From positions 98,797 to 122,115 of the forward strand of contig BMAT01001547.1 of assembly GCA_019649035.1 (NCBI GenBank): a stretch of 23,319 nt of DNA. The letters run 5' to 3'. This document shows positions 9,842 through 21,800 of the stretch, one piece after another; the stretch's first letter is position 1, and every line of letters starts with the position of its first letter. Position numbers and translations under genes: made by a program. The notes under the pieces are model-generated. The model was not told where the DNA came from and made no database searches. It saw only the letters and a program-made list of their open reading frames with translations. The stretch comes from Elysia marginata (taxonomy: Eukaryota > Mollusca > Gastropoda > Plakobranchidae).

Positions 9842-12800
9842 CTGTTTGACAGAGAGAGGAAATTAAACGCAAAGTTATGAGACAACTACAATATTCATCT
9901 CATTTGAGCTTGAATTAGTGATTAGGCACAAGTTTATATTCAAACTTTTTAAACTCAATGATGGTGCAAACTCGCGCTGCAGCTGCAGCAAATTTTTTCC
10001 AATAGAAAACTACACTTTAGAGCTACAGACAACAACATGCATGTGAAATTAAAACTCATCTATATATGCATGGGTAGGGAAATCATATTTCCAATTGCCA
10101 TAAGTTCAACTGCTTAGTAAGTCGAGTCTATTAAAATAATGAGATGCAGTTATCATAGAAAAAATTATTAATCACCTAAGACATAGATCTAGTCATGCTA
10201 ATGATTTCAGGTGATTGTACAATCAATACAAACCGGTACCCACAGCTGTAAATGGTTGATGAAAAAAAAAGCTGAACACATTGTGAGACTCTAGTGCTTT
10301 GGAATTAATACAACTATAGAGTAACAATAGGCAAGGGCAACTCTTTAAAAAGCTTACAGAAGCAAGAATTGTGCTCATAGTTAAATTCAACACTGCAAAG
10401 GTTACTTACAAGCAGGTGTTGAATTATTGATTGATTTTTTTTCTCAATGAAACTGAGAAATACTGAGAAAATATAATTGAGAAAAAAAATTTGAGCTGAA
10501 ATCCAAAATTTGAGGGGGAAAAAAGCTAAAATCAGTTTAAATCTGAAAGAGTTACATCCCTGTAATAAACCCCACACTATTTTCAGGGTTTTAAATTCCC
10601 TACCGTTTGAGCTGTTTCTCATTCTGAGGCTGGAACAAGCTGATGAGTCGATGTTTGTGGGTCAGAGAGAAAACTTGAGGTCGGCCATCGACATCCCAGA
10701 CCTGCTTCACCTCGTGCCCTGGTAGCGGCCGACAACTTATAGCGGATACATCCTGGGAAATAGAATAGAGGGTTAGTAATTACCAGGGATGCCATCAAGA
10801 CAGAAAACAAAAACTGGAACTTGTTTGCTTGCCTGCTTTCAGGCCTTCATAAAAATTGACTCAGACTGGATACACGGCACATGCAAGTAACCTGATTTCA
10901 GGTGTGAAATCTGAAAAAGGGCATCCCTGAATCGTTCAGATTTGATTTTCTTTTTTTTCATTTTTCAAAAAGAATCAATAAAATTACGTAACACACACAA
11001 AAAAAAAGAATGAAGTCTCCATTTAGGCAGATAAGGAGATAAACAACCGTGACTAAAACAACTGCAGGTTATTCTCATTACTAGAACATCTGATAGGGTT
11101 AAATATAGTGCAGTAGAAATGGCCGTTAGTATTCTTATCATTGTTATTGCTACTATTATTACTATCATTATTATTTTTCTATTATTACTACCAATTTAAG
11201 TTACAAAACTGTAAAAACATCTATAATTCTCATAATTATTTACATAAAGCTTCATTAAAATTCTCTATATGCCTTGATGTATTAGCTAGTTGATTAGAAG
11301 AGGTGATGCACTAACTTTTGACCTAAAGAGAATTTGTCACCCGAATCCCGAAAACTCAGCTATAGTTGGAAATTATTATTTTTGGATATATAGTATATCT
11401 GATCAGAAAGAAATACAACTTCAGCGACATTATGCAAAGACGTGAACTTTCAAAGCAAAGAGATTTGATTGATTTTTAAAGAGTTTGAAACAGAGAAATT
11501 GCCTGTAGCTCAGAATGGGACTGGGTGACTTTTCTTGGTGTTGGGGATTTGAAAAAAAAACAGAAAAGAAGATTTGGATATATACTTGCAGGAATAACAA
11601 ACAATTCTTGAGAACAAAATGGAAACACTCCAAGCATTACATAAAATCTATGGTAAAGACAAAAGTTGTCCAATATCTACCCTTGTTTCAACCATAAAGT
11701 ACAGTGATTACAAAGAAACAGACATTTCAATATGGCGCAATGTGACATCCCTGCACCAAAAGCTCTCCAGCTCCCGGGCTGACCTGTGTATGACTGCAGG
11801 GTTCACCAGGGCTGTGAACATCTCTATATGTGACCCAACATGGTGAAATCAGGCTTATGTCATTCAAATTTAGAGTAATAGCCCTTAAAATATTTTACTT
11901 CATCTCCAACTTAAGAACATACAAAAACATGAACTTAAAGTTTGATGCAACATATCTACAAAAAAAAGTAAACAATTGTGGTCAACCTCTTCTTGTGTTT
12001 GTATATAAAATAGTTACTTCCATTTTTTGACCACAGTGGATGGTTTTCCCAGCTCTTCACACATATAGAGGACTGACGAGGATCAAAGAAGAAGGAAAAT
12101 AAGAAGAAATTTCAAACAAATAAAAAAGAAAACAGAAGAAAAGGTCGGGAGAAACCGGAGGTTTGGTATCCCTGTAGATGTACGTGATTTGCATGAACAT
12201 TTGCCATACAGTTACCTCATGGGCCTTGAATGAGTAGAGAACAAAGTCCTTGTGTGCCGCCAGCCACATACGATGCCAGCTACCGCCGTTGTCCTCGCTG
12301 CACTGGACATAACCGGACATCAGAGCTGGCTCACTGGCCTTGACCTTCAAGCGGGCAAAAGTTGAGAAAAACAAATAATTTGTTTTTTTTTATAGTGTTA
12401 TGGGTTTTCAATTTCTGATGTAGGGTGGGCCAAGTACTTGATTCTCTGCTCCACCTACAAAACTCTACAGGTATAAATGAGTCTTACGTCGAAATTGGAA
12501 AATACTCAGATATTGGGGTCACAGAAAGGCTTATTTTCTTTACTTTCAAGAACAATAAATCTCAAGTTTGGACGACTTTTTTTTGTAGGAATTGTGTCTT
12601 CATTTTTTTAATTGCCTGCTTTTTTGGCTAAAGAAAACTGCTAAGAAATTGGAAAACTTGCATTCTTGTTATCTTTTCAAGAAAAAAAGATCATTAAGCG
12701 TACCTGTAAAAGTCCCTTTTTCTTGTCCATCATGTCAGCTCCGCTGGCAGGCTGCTTGTTGACAATAATATCATAACACACGGCACAGACTCGCTCGATC

Positions 12801-15800
12801 TTGCCCTTATTGTACTGCAGCGGAGCTTTCTTACTGCTGCAGGACCGGCACACAAGCTGTGAACAAAATAGATGTAAAGCTCACCCTTTTTGTTTTAACT
12901 GAACAATAAATATCTTGTACATCCAAATATTCAAAGGATTCAATACAAGCAACAAGAACCTGATTATATTTACATCCATGCCTGCCTCTATCTTGGATTG
13001 AGAAATATTGTATTGTTAATTTTGTCTCATACAATTTGTGTGAAATAAACCTCATTTTATCAAGAATTTTAGGTTTTTTTTGCTTATTAAAAAAATTTGC
13101 TGCCACCCTTGTTAAAGAAAATGTTTTCAATGATGATTAAAATTAGCTAATAGCAAAGAATGTTATAATAAGCTTATCACACAGAAATTTAATGATACAA
13201 GATGCTACTATAAGCAAATAGACGAAACTTTTTAAAAACTAAACAAAGAAAATGAGAGGTGACCTTTCTAGGTCAGACGTAGGATAGAAAGCAATAAAAT
13301 ATTTGTAATACACATACATGCAAATATTAGAAATGTATCATTTCTTTTATTCTAGTTTTGTTTTGTTTAATTCCCTCTGTCTTTCTTATCTAGTTTGTGA
13401 CCTGATGGATAGGTAAAATGATTAGATTCAAGAGCATGCATCATTGTTTTTGGATTTGGTTGTTTTTTTTTGGCAGTTTCAGGAAATATTATCATAAAAT
13501 ATAATGTTAATTGTGTTAGGGCTATATTTGTTTTATCATGACCCTTTGCTCAAATGAGACATGAAAAGGGTTTTCGTATTTCAGATGTGCGATGGGAGAG
13601 GGATTGACTGATGCAGTGACTGCCTCACCTTGCCGCACGCCCTGCAGTGATGCCTCCGACGCATCATGTTAAACGCTTGACAACACAGCATACACATGGT
13701 AGCCGCGTCATCAGGGATCCACACAGGAGCTGTCTTACCCACCCAGCTATCTGGCATCTGGGGACAGGAATGATTTCAAAGAGAATCTGTATACATCAGG
13801 AAGTAAATGACAAAGGAAAAAAATCTGAACTTGACGATGCAAGACCCAACTTTTTTTTTTGTCTGCATAATAGAACTATAGAGTTGTATAAGGAAGGACG
13901 ACTCTCTAATAGACCTCTTGCGTCTTAAGTTTCATATTTGCACCCTTACAAAAAATTTGAACTTGCCATTTATCAACCATAATTACATTTTAGGGTTAAA
14001 TTTAGCTTATCAGCCAATTCATCTGCAGACAACAGAATGTGAGGGTCATGTGAAAAATTGTTTAAAGAAACAGTGTCCTAAAAACAAAAAGGAAAAAAAA
14101 GAACAAAAAGCGTCTACTTACAGAGGATTCATAAACCGTTTCTTTGTTCTCTTCTGGCTTGATGGATCTTTTTCTCTTTTTGTACAATGCCAGTTGATCA
14201 CTTATTTTCTGAAAAGAATTTAAAAAGAAAAAAACCCACATTTAAATAAATTATACAAAGAAGTTAGACAAGCCCTCACCGTTGCTCTAGGTATACTGAC
14301 TGCCACATTTAATATATTTTTTTTATCTGCAAATAAAACTGATGTTTTCAATCTTGCTCATATCTGATTGGAAGTTTAATATAACAAAGTTTACATTTTA
14401 TTTTTAAAACATAAAATTAATATTTTTAAGTTACTTCTCCTCATAGGGTATGTAGGTACTGTGTAAAAAGAGTTCATAGCTCTTTCAAAAGGAAAATTGT
14501 ACAAAATTTGAAATCGTACCTGCTCCCAGCCAAAACTTGCTCCACTTTGGTCCCTGAAGAAAAGAAACCAGGCATGTATTTTATAAACTCTTAAAAAAGA
14601 TTTGATCAAAGGCTGCGTTTGGTGCAATTTGGATCTTCCTGTTTGAGTTAGCAAGTTTATTAAAGAGGCTAAGCAAAGACCATCTAAAAGAAAATTGTTT
14701 TTTTTTAAGAATAATAAATAAATAATAAATATATTTAGAGTCCTCCACCGCCGAAGGCAGTCTCATGACTTTATATATTTACCCCAGCAGGCCAATACAC
14801 ACCAGAGCAAATTCAACTCATATTTCAGAGCATTACAGTATGGAAGCCTGTTAGGCGCTCAAATACTAACAATCCACAAATTCCAAGCACTGCCTTTAGT
14901 CAGGTACCCATTTTACAGGTGGGTGGACTGGGGAAAGTTAGAGTAAATTGTTTTCCCAAGGAAATTGCAACATGGCATGATCGAACATTGAAGCATAAGA
15001 AGCATAGTGGCCACACGGTATTATATCAGTGTTTCTCTCAAAGGCAAGGCAGTGGGTGCCTAAGCTACTATAACTAAGTCAAGGGTTTCTTATAGTATGG
15101 TAAGGCCATTTTAATCTTAACTCCCACTTTAACCCACTGCTAATTTAATATTTCAAAGCTTTCAATCATTACAAAGAGTGCAGTGGCTGCCTTCATATCA
15201 ATTTTAGAATTCCAAACACACCATTGTTAATGCATAATGAAAGGAAATGCAAAGGCTAAAACTTTACAAGCATTATCTTCTGTACAAAGTTATCGCTGTT
15301 TCAAGTCAGTAAGGTTTGGTCTTGTGAAAACTCAAAGGGGAGAAATTTGCATTTAAAGTTTAGACAACTATGCAGGTCTAGAGGCCTTAGCAACCATACC
15401 AATTTAAATTTATCACATAAAACATGGAATTAACCCGAATCAGGTGTTAAAACTGTTTAAAAATGGTTTTACCATTCAATATCTGAAACTTTAAAAACTT
15501 GACTTCTGAGTTCCCACAAAACTTAAAAAGCTTACATCTCAAAACAATGTCTTTTGACTTATGACTCATTTGGACAGAATGCGAGAGATATTGTTATTTG
15601 ACACACTTTTTTTAGCCTGAATTCAATATTTTCCAAATTTCTTAAAACTGGAATTGGTTCTGATGTAATTTTTTTTTTTATGAATTCGCAATTTAGAATC
15701 GATCACCTCAACATACACAAATAACTATTTCATAAATAAAATTTGTGTATAAAACTGTTTACTGTTTTAATGATGAGCGTGGAAAAGAAATTCCTCAAGA

Positions 15801-18800
15801 GGGATTAATAAAGACTTTTTTTATCTTGGGGGGTGAGAAGTGGTGCAATTGGTAGGGCTGATGACCGCTATTTGAAAGGCCCTGGGTTTGATCCCCAGTC
15901 TGGGCAAAATTTAATGACTCCCATGTGCCCGCTCAGTACCTGATGGGTAGCTAGGTCTATTAAGACTCGACACAAGTAAAGGACTCAAAAAAAGCAAAGG
16001 CAAACTTCCTCAATATGCACGGTCCCTGAAAAAAAAGGACCTTGCTCATGTTTCCTTACGCTAATCTCGAGTATAGGAAACTTTACTTGTATGTTGTGCT
16101 TCGTGTTTGACTGCTATCTGAATCAATAGAAGATTAAGAAGGGGGAGATAACCACTCACTCATCCAGCAGCTCCACTGCTTTCTGTTTACTGTGTACTCG
16201 GAATGTGTTGGCGATGTGCATGTTGTTTCCTGGCTTGAGCTGATCATAGAAAATTGGAAGCATTGGTAAAAAATAAAAACAACATTGAAAATGTAGATAT
16301 TTTGAGATAACTTAATTTACAAAAACAACATAAAAAATGTAGATATTTTGAGATAACTTAATTTAGAAAAACAACATAAAAAATGTAGATATTTTGAGAT
16401 AACTTAATTTACAAAAACAACATTAAAAATGTAGATATTTTGAGATAACTTAATTTACTTATAACCCTTAAAGACCACATGAATGCTATTGTTCTTCCAA
16501 CTAGATATATGTATTGATTTAAAAAATATAACATACCCACGTTATGAAATAGCATTTAACTTGGTTACAAGGAACTTATCTGGAAAAATGGTTTTATGTT
16601 GTAATTTTCTCTTTACAATGCATTTTCTGGGTTTCTAAACGTTTTAAAAAGTGCATGAAACTATTAAAGTTTTGTGAGAAGATATAACAACTTCTCTTTA
16701 ATTCAAAGATAGAGAAATAGGATTTTACAAAAAACTTCTAAGTCATTTTTTCACATCAAAGTTTACAAAATCCACAATACTTGCATTGTTGAACAGTATG
16801 TGAAAGTTTAAGAGGCGGGCATTGTGCATGAATGATTTTTTCCAATTGTTCTCAATTTGACAGTACATGTATAATCGACTTGCCTTGCCTTGCCCAGCAG
16901 TGAACAGAAATCATCTGTCCTAACTTTACATTTACTTAAAACCAAAGATAGAAAATCTGATGGTGAAGCCTGAAAGTCTTTAATGCTGGAAATTTTAGAA
17001 TGTGAACTTAAAATGAAGAACTGGTTATGGCATTTATTTATAATGCATTGTATTTTCTTATTGCCATTGACCTCTTGCTGACTGCATCTCTTGTAACATT
17101 TGCCAGTGAGTCATTAAAAGTTTATTTAGTGGGATTACAGTGGAATCCTCATAAAGTCAACACCTTGGGACCGAAAAAAATGTGTTCACTGCGACTGGGA
17201 CTGCGAAACGGCGTTGACTTTAACCAGGGGTTTCCCTTAAAGGTGTTGACTTTAAGTGGATTCCCCTGTATTTACCTCTTACATTTAATTCTCCTGTATT
17301 CTCTCTGAAAGATCCAGCCAGTTTAAACACTTATTGATAAATTTTCATAGAAATGGGACTAGTGAGTCTACCGATGCAAATGAGTTTGAGAAAACAGTGA
17401 CATATCTCTATATGTAATCTTGTCTTTAGTTTAAATCCGGAAATGTTTTATATCTCCATTGTGTTTTGTATTATATTCTCAAGAAGGCAGTTAAATAAAG
17501 CCGACACATTTCTATGTATAAACTTAGGATGTACTGTTTTTATTTTCTTGTTTAAAGGAGTGATAAGTTGTGAATCTGCTTTTTTATAACCTTTGATTTA
17601 TATGTCTCTCAAGTCTCTCTCACCTCAATACTGTCCATCTCAAGCTGCGACCTCACGTTGAACGTCCCCAGCAAGGCGTTATACTGGGCACACACGAGTA
17701 TCAGATCATTGAACTGACGGAAACAGATAACACGAAGGGTGTGAATAATGAGGCTTACTGGTGGAAACATAAGGAAAAAGGAATGGTGTGAATAAGCCTT
17801 ATTGGCACAGATTAGGGCAAATTGAAACAAGGTTTTCTTATTTTGAATTGATCAATGCTTTTTTTCTGATCGTATGAACTATAAAAATTACAGGTTGTTA
17901 TCAATATCATGTTGGAAAATGTCAGAACTTTTCTTTTGCTTTGAAATACATAGAAAAAGAGGACTAAATATCTTGCGACCAGTCAAAATGAGTCTTAAGT
18001 TTTAAGATAATGATGTCACAAAAAAGAATATTTTCTCTACTATTAACAATGAACGTTTTCTCAAACCATCAAGGTTTCTCATATACTTGCTTTGTTTGCG
18101 AGACATTTTTAAAAATATTCTCTGCTTCCAAGCGTTGCCCTACACACACACTGTTAAAAATCTTACCAAGAACAATTGTCTCGGCATCTTCTCCCCGCTG
18201 CGAGCTGCAATCTTTGTCACAGGGCCTTGAGTGACAAACTCTCTTGTAGGCGAAATAAAATCTAAAGGCACACCTTTGAGATTCTGGTAGATATCCAACA
18301 GCTTTCGAAACTCTTCCTGTTATTTGACGATACCAAAAAAAAAAATGAGACAGATTTTCAAAATTGGAAGGAATCATATATCCCTTCAAAATCATTTAGG
18401 GATGCCAACCAAATATTCTGAAAATAACCAAAAATTCTGGCGCTATGTTGTCAACTAAATAAACTTTAAAAAAAAAAGACAGAAAATAACTAAAAAAAAT
18501 GGCATCCCTAATTTTATAATCAAACATCTTCTCACACAACGTTATAATCACAAACATATGGGAATACTATTAAGTTTTTTTTTCTTTTTTTGGAGGGCAT
18601 ATGGAAAGACTTTATAATGACAGAGTTTTATGGAGTTCCTTAATTTTTATCTCAATATGTTTCGATAATGTAAGCAGAATTTATTTCAGAACCTCTTCTA
18701 ATAATTTTCACTAATGAGATGATATTTAGGCGTGCGCGCGTGAGATTGTGTGTATGTGTGTGTGTGCCCTGTGTGAAATTTATGCATGCAAGCATGTGAA

Positions 18801-21800
18801 TGTGAACATAAATTTTTTTTCTACGGTACTTTTTATATCATTCCTAAAGATTGAAAAATTGAAGATTGAAATTGAATTGAATTGAAATCTTTATTTATTC
18901 CAAGAAACATGGATATTTTTCTTGGTCGTGTTTCATAACACAAAAATATAAAATAGATTTAGATATGTTATTTCATAGATGTTATGCGTATAGAAAATTC
19001 TTTTTGAATGGATTCAGCTACAGACTTGTATGCTAGAGCGCAATGCGCACTATAAATTCTATTTATTATTATTATTATTTCAGTATTTTCCAAAGCATTT
19101 CACTGCCATTTCAGTCCTCACTACCAGGGCAAGGTCCAACAAAGATAAAATGTATCCCCATACATGAGAAGATTGCTTGCGGCAGTTGTTAAGTCCTTGA
19201 TATCTGAAGTTGAACTCTTTCTACTTTCAATTGATTACTTTACAAGAAAGTTATGAGTTTGCCCAAAAGGACATAAACTTGTTTGGATTTTTTTAATGAT
19301 CTGGAGCAAGAAATCTTTATCTTTCAGGCCTAGACTTTCAGTTACAACAGATGCTTTCCCAAGTTAGGCTAATTTCAGTATTTTATAGGAGACATGAGTA
19401 CTCCAGTATTTTAGCAGTTAATTCTGGTACAAAAATACAGAAATCTGCACAAATTGGCAGCTCTGCTAAAATAACTACAAGTGTTCTTAATGTCCGCAGA
19501 CTCACAATTTTTTTGATGACTCTGTTGGAATGAGTGGCCGCTTTTGTGACTAGATCCAGGGCCGCTGAAACATGAAAATAAGAGGAAAAGACTTTAATAA
19601 GAATTTAAATCAAGCAATATCATAACACAAACACAAACAACTTGTCTGTCAGTTGAATTTCTATCAAAAAGAAAACGCAGTGGAATCCTGATAAAGTCAA
19701 TACCTCGGGACTGAAAACATGTGGTGACTTTAAGCACCAGTTGACTTTAACCATTACAAAAATCTACAGAAATATAAAATTGGAGACTTGACTTAAAGCA
19801 AGAGCATCCTTTAAAGGTGTTGACATTAAGTGGATTCCACTGTAATAGCTTTAAGTTGAAGATTTGTATCTCTTCCTTTGGAAATAATCACAAAAGAATA
19901 AAGCTTACTTACTAGGTGGCATTCAATTACAAAAATAAAAGTTTCTACTTCTTCTGAACACAGCAACCGATTTTTTTGTATCCTTGTAGTTTAGATGATG
20001 TATAAATATAATTTGATTTATTAAAATTGGCTGCATAAGATGAACTAAACATACAGCAAAACATCACAGTTTAACTCAACCCCACCTAAAGCGCCCACCG
20101 TTGCCCGATTGGACCACACTATTGTGTACCTATAGCGCCCGATCGCCATTGCTTTCATTGTGTACTTTTGGTAGCTTAGTAACCCCGGAAATCTCGTGTA
20201 AACCTCTTCTTCTTTTAGAGAAGATCTTAAGCGTTATTTAGGATATTTTTATTTCACTTTTGGTCGACAAACAAGGCGAAGCGGGTCCGTTGAAGTTGAC
20301 CGTTTTTCAGTACGATTTTGCACACTCTTCTAGACTTAGATTCTAGGTCTAGATCTTCATGCCTCCGATATGGACGATTTTACCTTCTCTTCTTCTTTTG
20401 AAGTAGATCTCAAGCGTTATTTAGGTTATTTTTATTTCACAAGTGGGTCAGTTGACGTTGAAATTTTTTCAGTATGATTTTGCACAGATTTCTAGACCTA
20501 GATTCTAGATCTAGATCTAGCTGCGTCCGATATGGATGATTTACCTCCCTTTTCTTAGGGACAGGGCTTTAACTGGGCTGGGTGGGTCTAGGGGGGATTG
20601 AGTTAATGATCAAATTTCCTATATCGTATCTTTTATCTCCATGATTCAAATTTTGCTTGATGTGACATTAATTTTGGTCTCTTAGTGCTTTCATTCTCCG
20701 AGTTACCTTTAGCATCATTCAAGTCAGGTGAGTCTTCTGGTAATGTTTTCATATAATCTGGTGAAGAACACACACAAAAAAGAAAAGTTTAAATACCAAA
20801 TATGCCCCACTAGGTTTAGAACTAATATGACTCACATTATATCAAAATGAGCATTAAGTCACAGGGACTAGTTTTATAATAGAGGCTTTTGAAGTTCAGA
20901 GGTCAAAAGTTTTTTTTTTATCTAAGATATTGATGCTAAAACCATTTCTGAACAATTTTCCGACATGTTTTGTGATAAAATTTCATGATTTATGTGTTTA
21001 ATTTTAATTGGTTTGGTTGCTCAGGCCTCAACATCTTTATGATCGTTTAAACTTCAGATGCTTTTTTCTCCCTTTTTCTTTAAATTTCACAAGTCCTAAC
21101 CCTGACAACTTCAAATGGCTTTACCTTCATGCAGAGGAATAGTAGGGCTTTTCTGTGTTGTAGTTGAAAGTAGAGAAAATAAGCTTTTCTGCAATACCTA
21201 TACGTTGCCACTTTCCAATTTCGACCAAAGACACATTTTGACTAGTTGCAAGACATGTCTTTTTGCTTTGACATTTTTTTGTATTGAGCCTTTTGCATAT
21301 GATCTTTTTCCAATCCTAATGAGAGAGATATTACTTTTTGTAAAGCATTAATTTTATGCTTTAACCTTTTACTTGGTCTTTTTTTTTTAATAGATAAAAG
21401 GAATTTTTTAATGCCTCTATGTATAAAAATACTTATTAAAAATAAAAAAAAAATATCTATTCCAAACTGAGGAAGATAAATACATAATTATCCATTTTCA
21501 GATTTCCTTTTAAATATCTTATTTGGGAAAAAAAAACAGAGCCCAAGATCTTGCACACAGGTGTCAAGTTTTTCACAGGGCCGGCAGCCAGCCTTTACCT
21601 TTAATGAGCAACTCGTAGCGAGGGACTCGTTGGATCGGCTCTAACATGTGATGCTGTAGGGACAGATTGCCACACTCCGGAAGCTCCTGGGTGGATAGAA
21701 AAACCTTCAATTGTAAGAGACAGAAATAACATAAACTCACACAGATACAATGTTCGATAAGAAAAAACAAAGCTCCTGGAAGGTGAAACATTCAATCGTA

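Larger units (their letters stand above)
16240..17623 (-). other. Intron 6
   Basis: 1384 bp, GT-AG. Holds the pogo-like miniature element (17138-17268) and, next to its 3' end, the 46-bp minisatellite. No gene otherwise. Confidence 0.85.
18317..19505 (-). other. Intron 4
   Basis: 1189 bp, GT-AG. Contains the 18396 inverted-repeat element, the TG run, TTGAATTGAATT-type repeats near 18868 and the possible SINE tail. No gene. Confidence 0.8.
19565..20706 (-). other. Intron 3
   Basis: 1142 bp, GT-AG. Contains the second pogo-like MITE and the TTAA element; together they make up about 60 percent of the intron. Confidence 0.85.

Noticed and set aside
9444-9880. Overlapping plus-strand and other-frame open frames opposite the last FGD exon
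   Set aside because: Antisense and alternate-frame shadows of the GC-rich, low-complexity coding exon.
17027-17308. 93-codon plus-strand open frame
   Set aside because: It runs through the pogo-like MITE; no transposase motif, so it is a chance frame.
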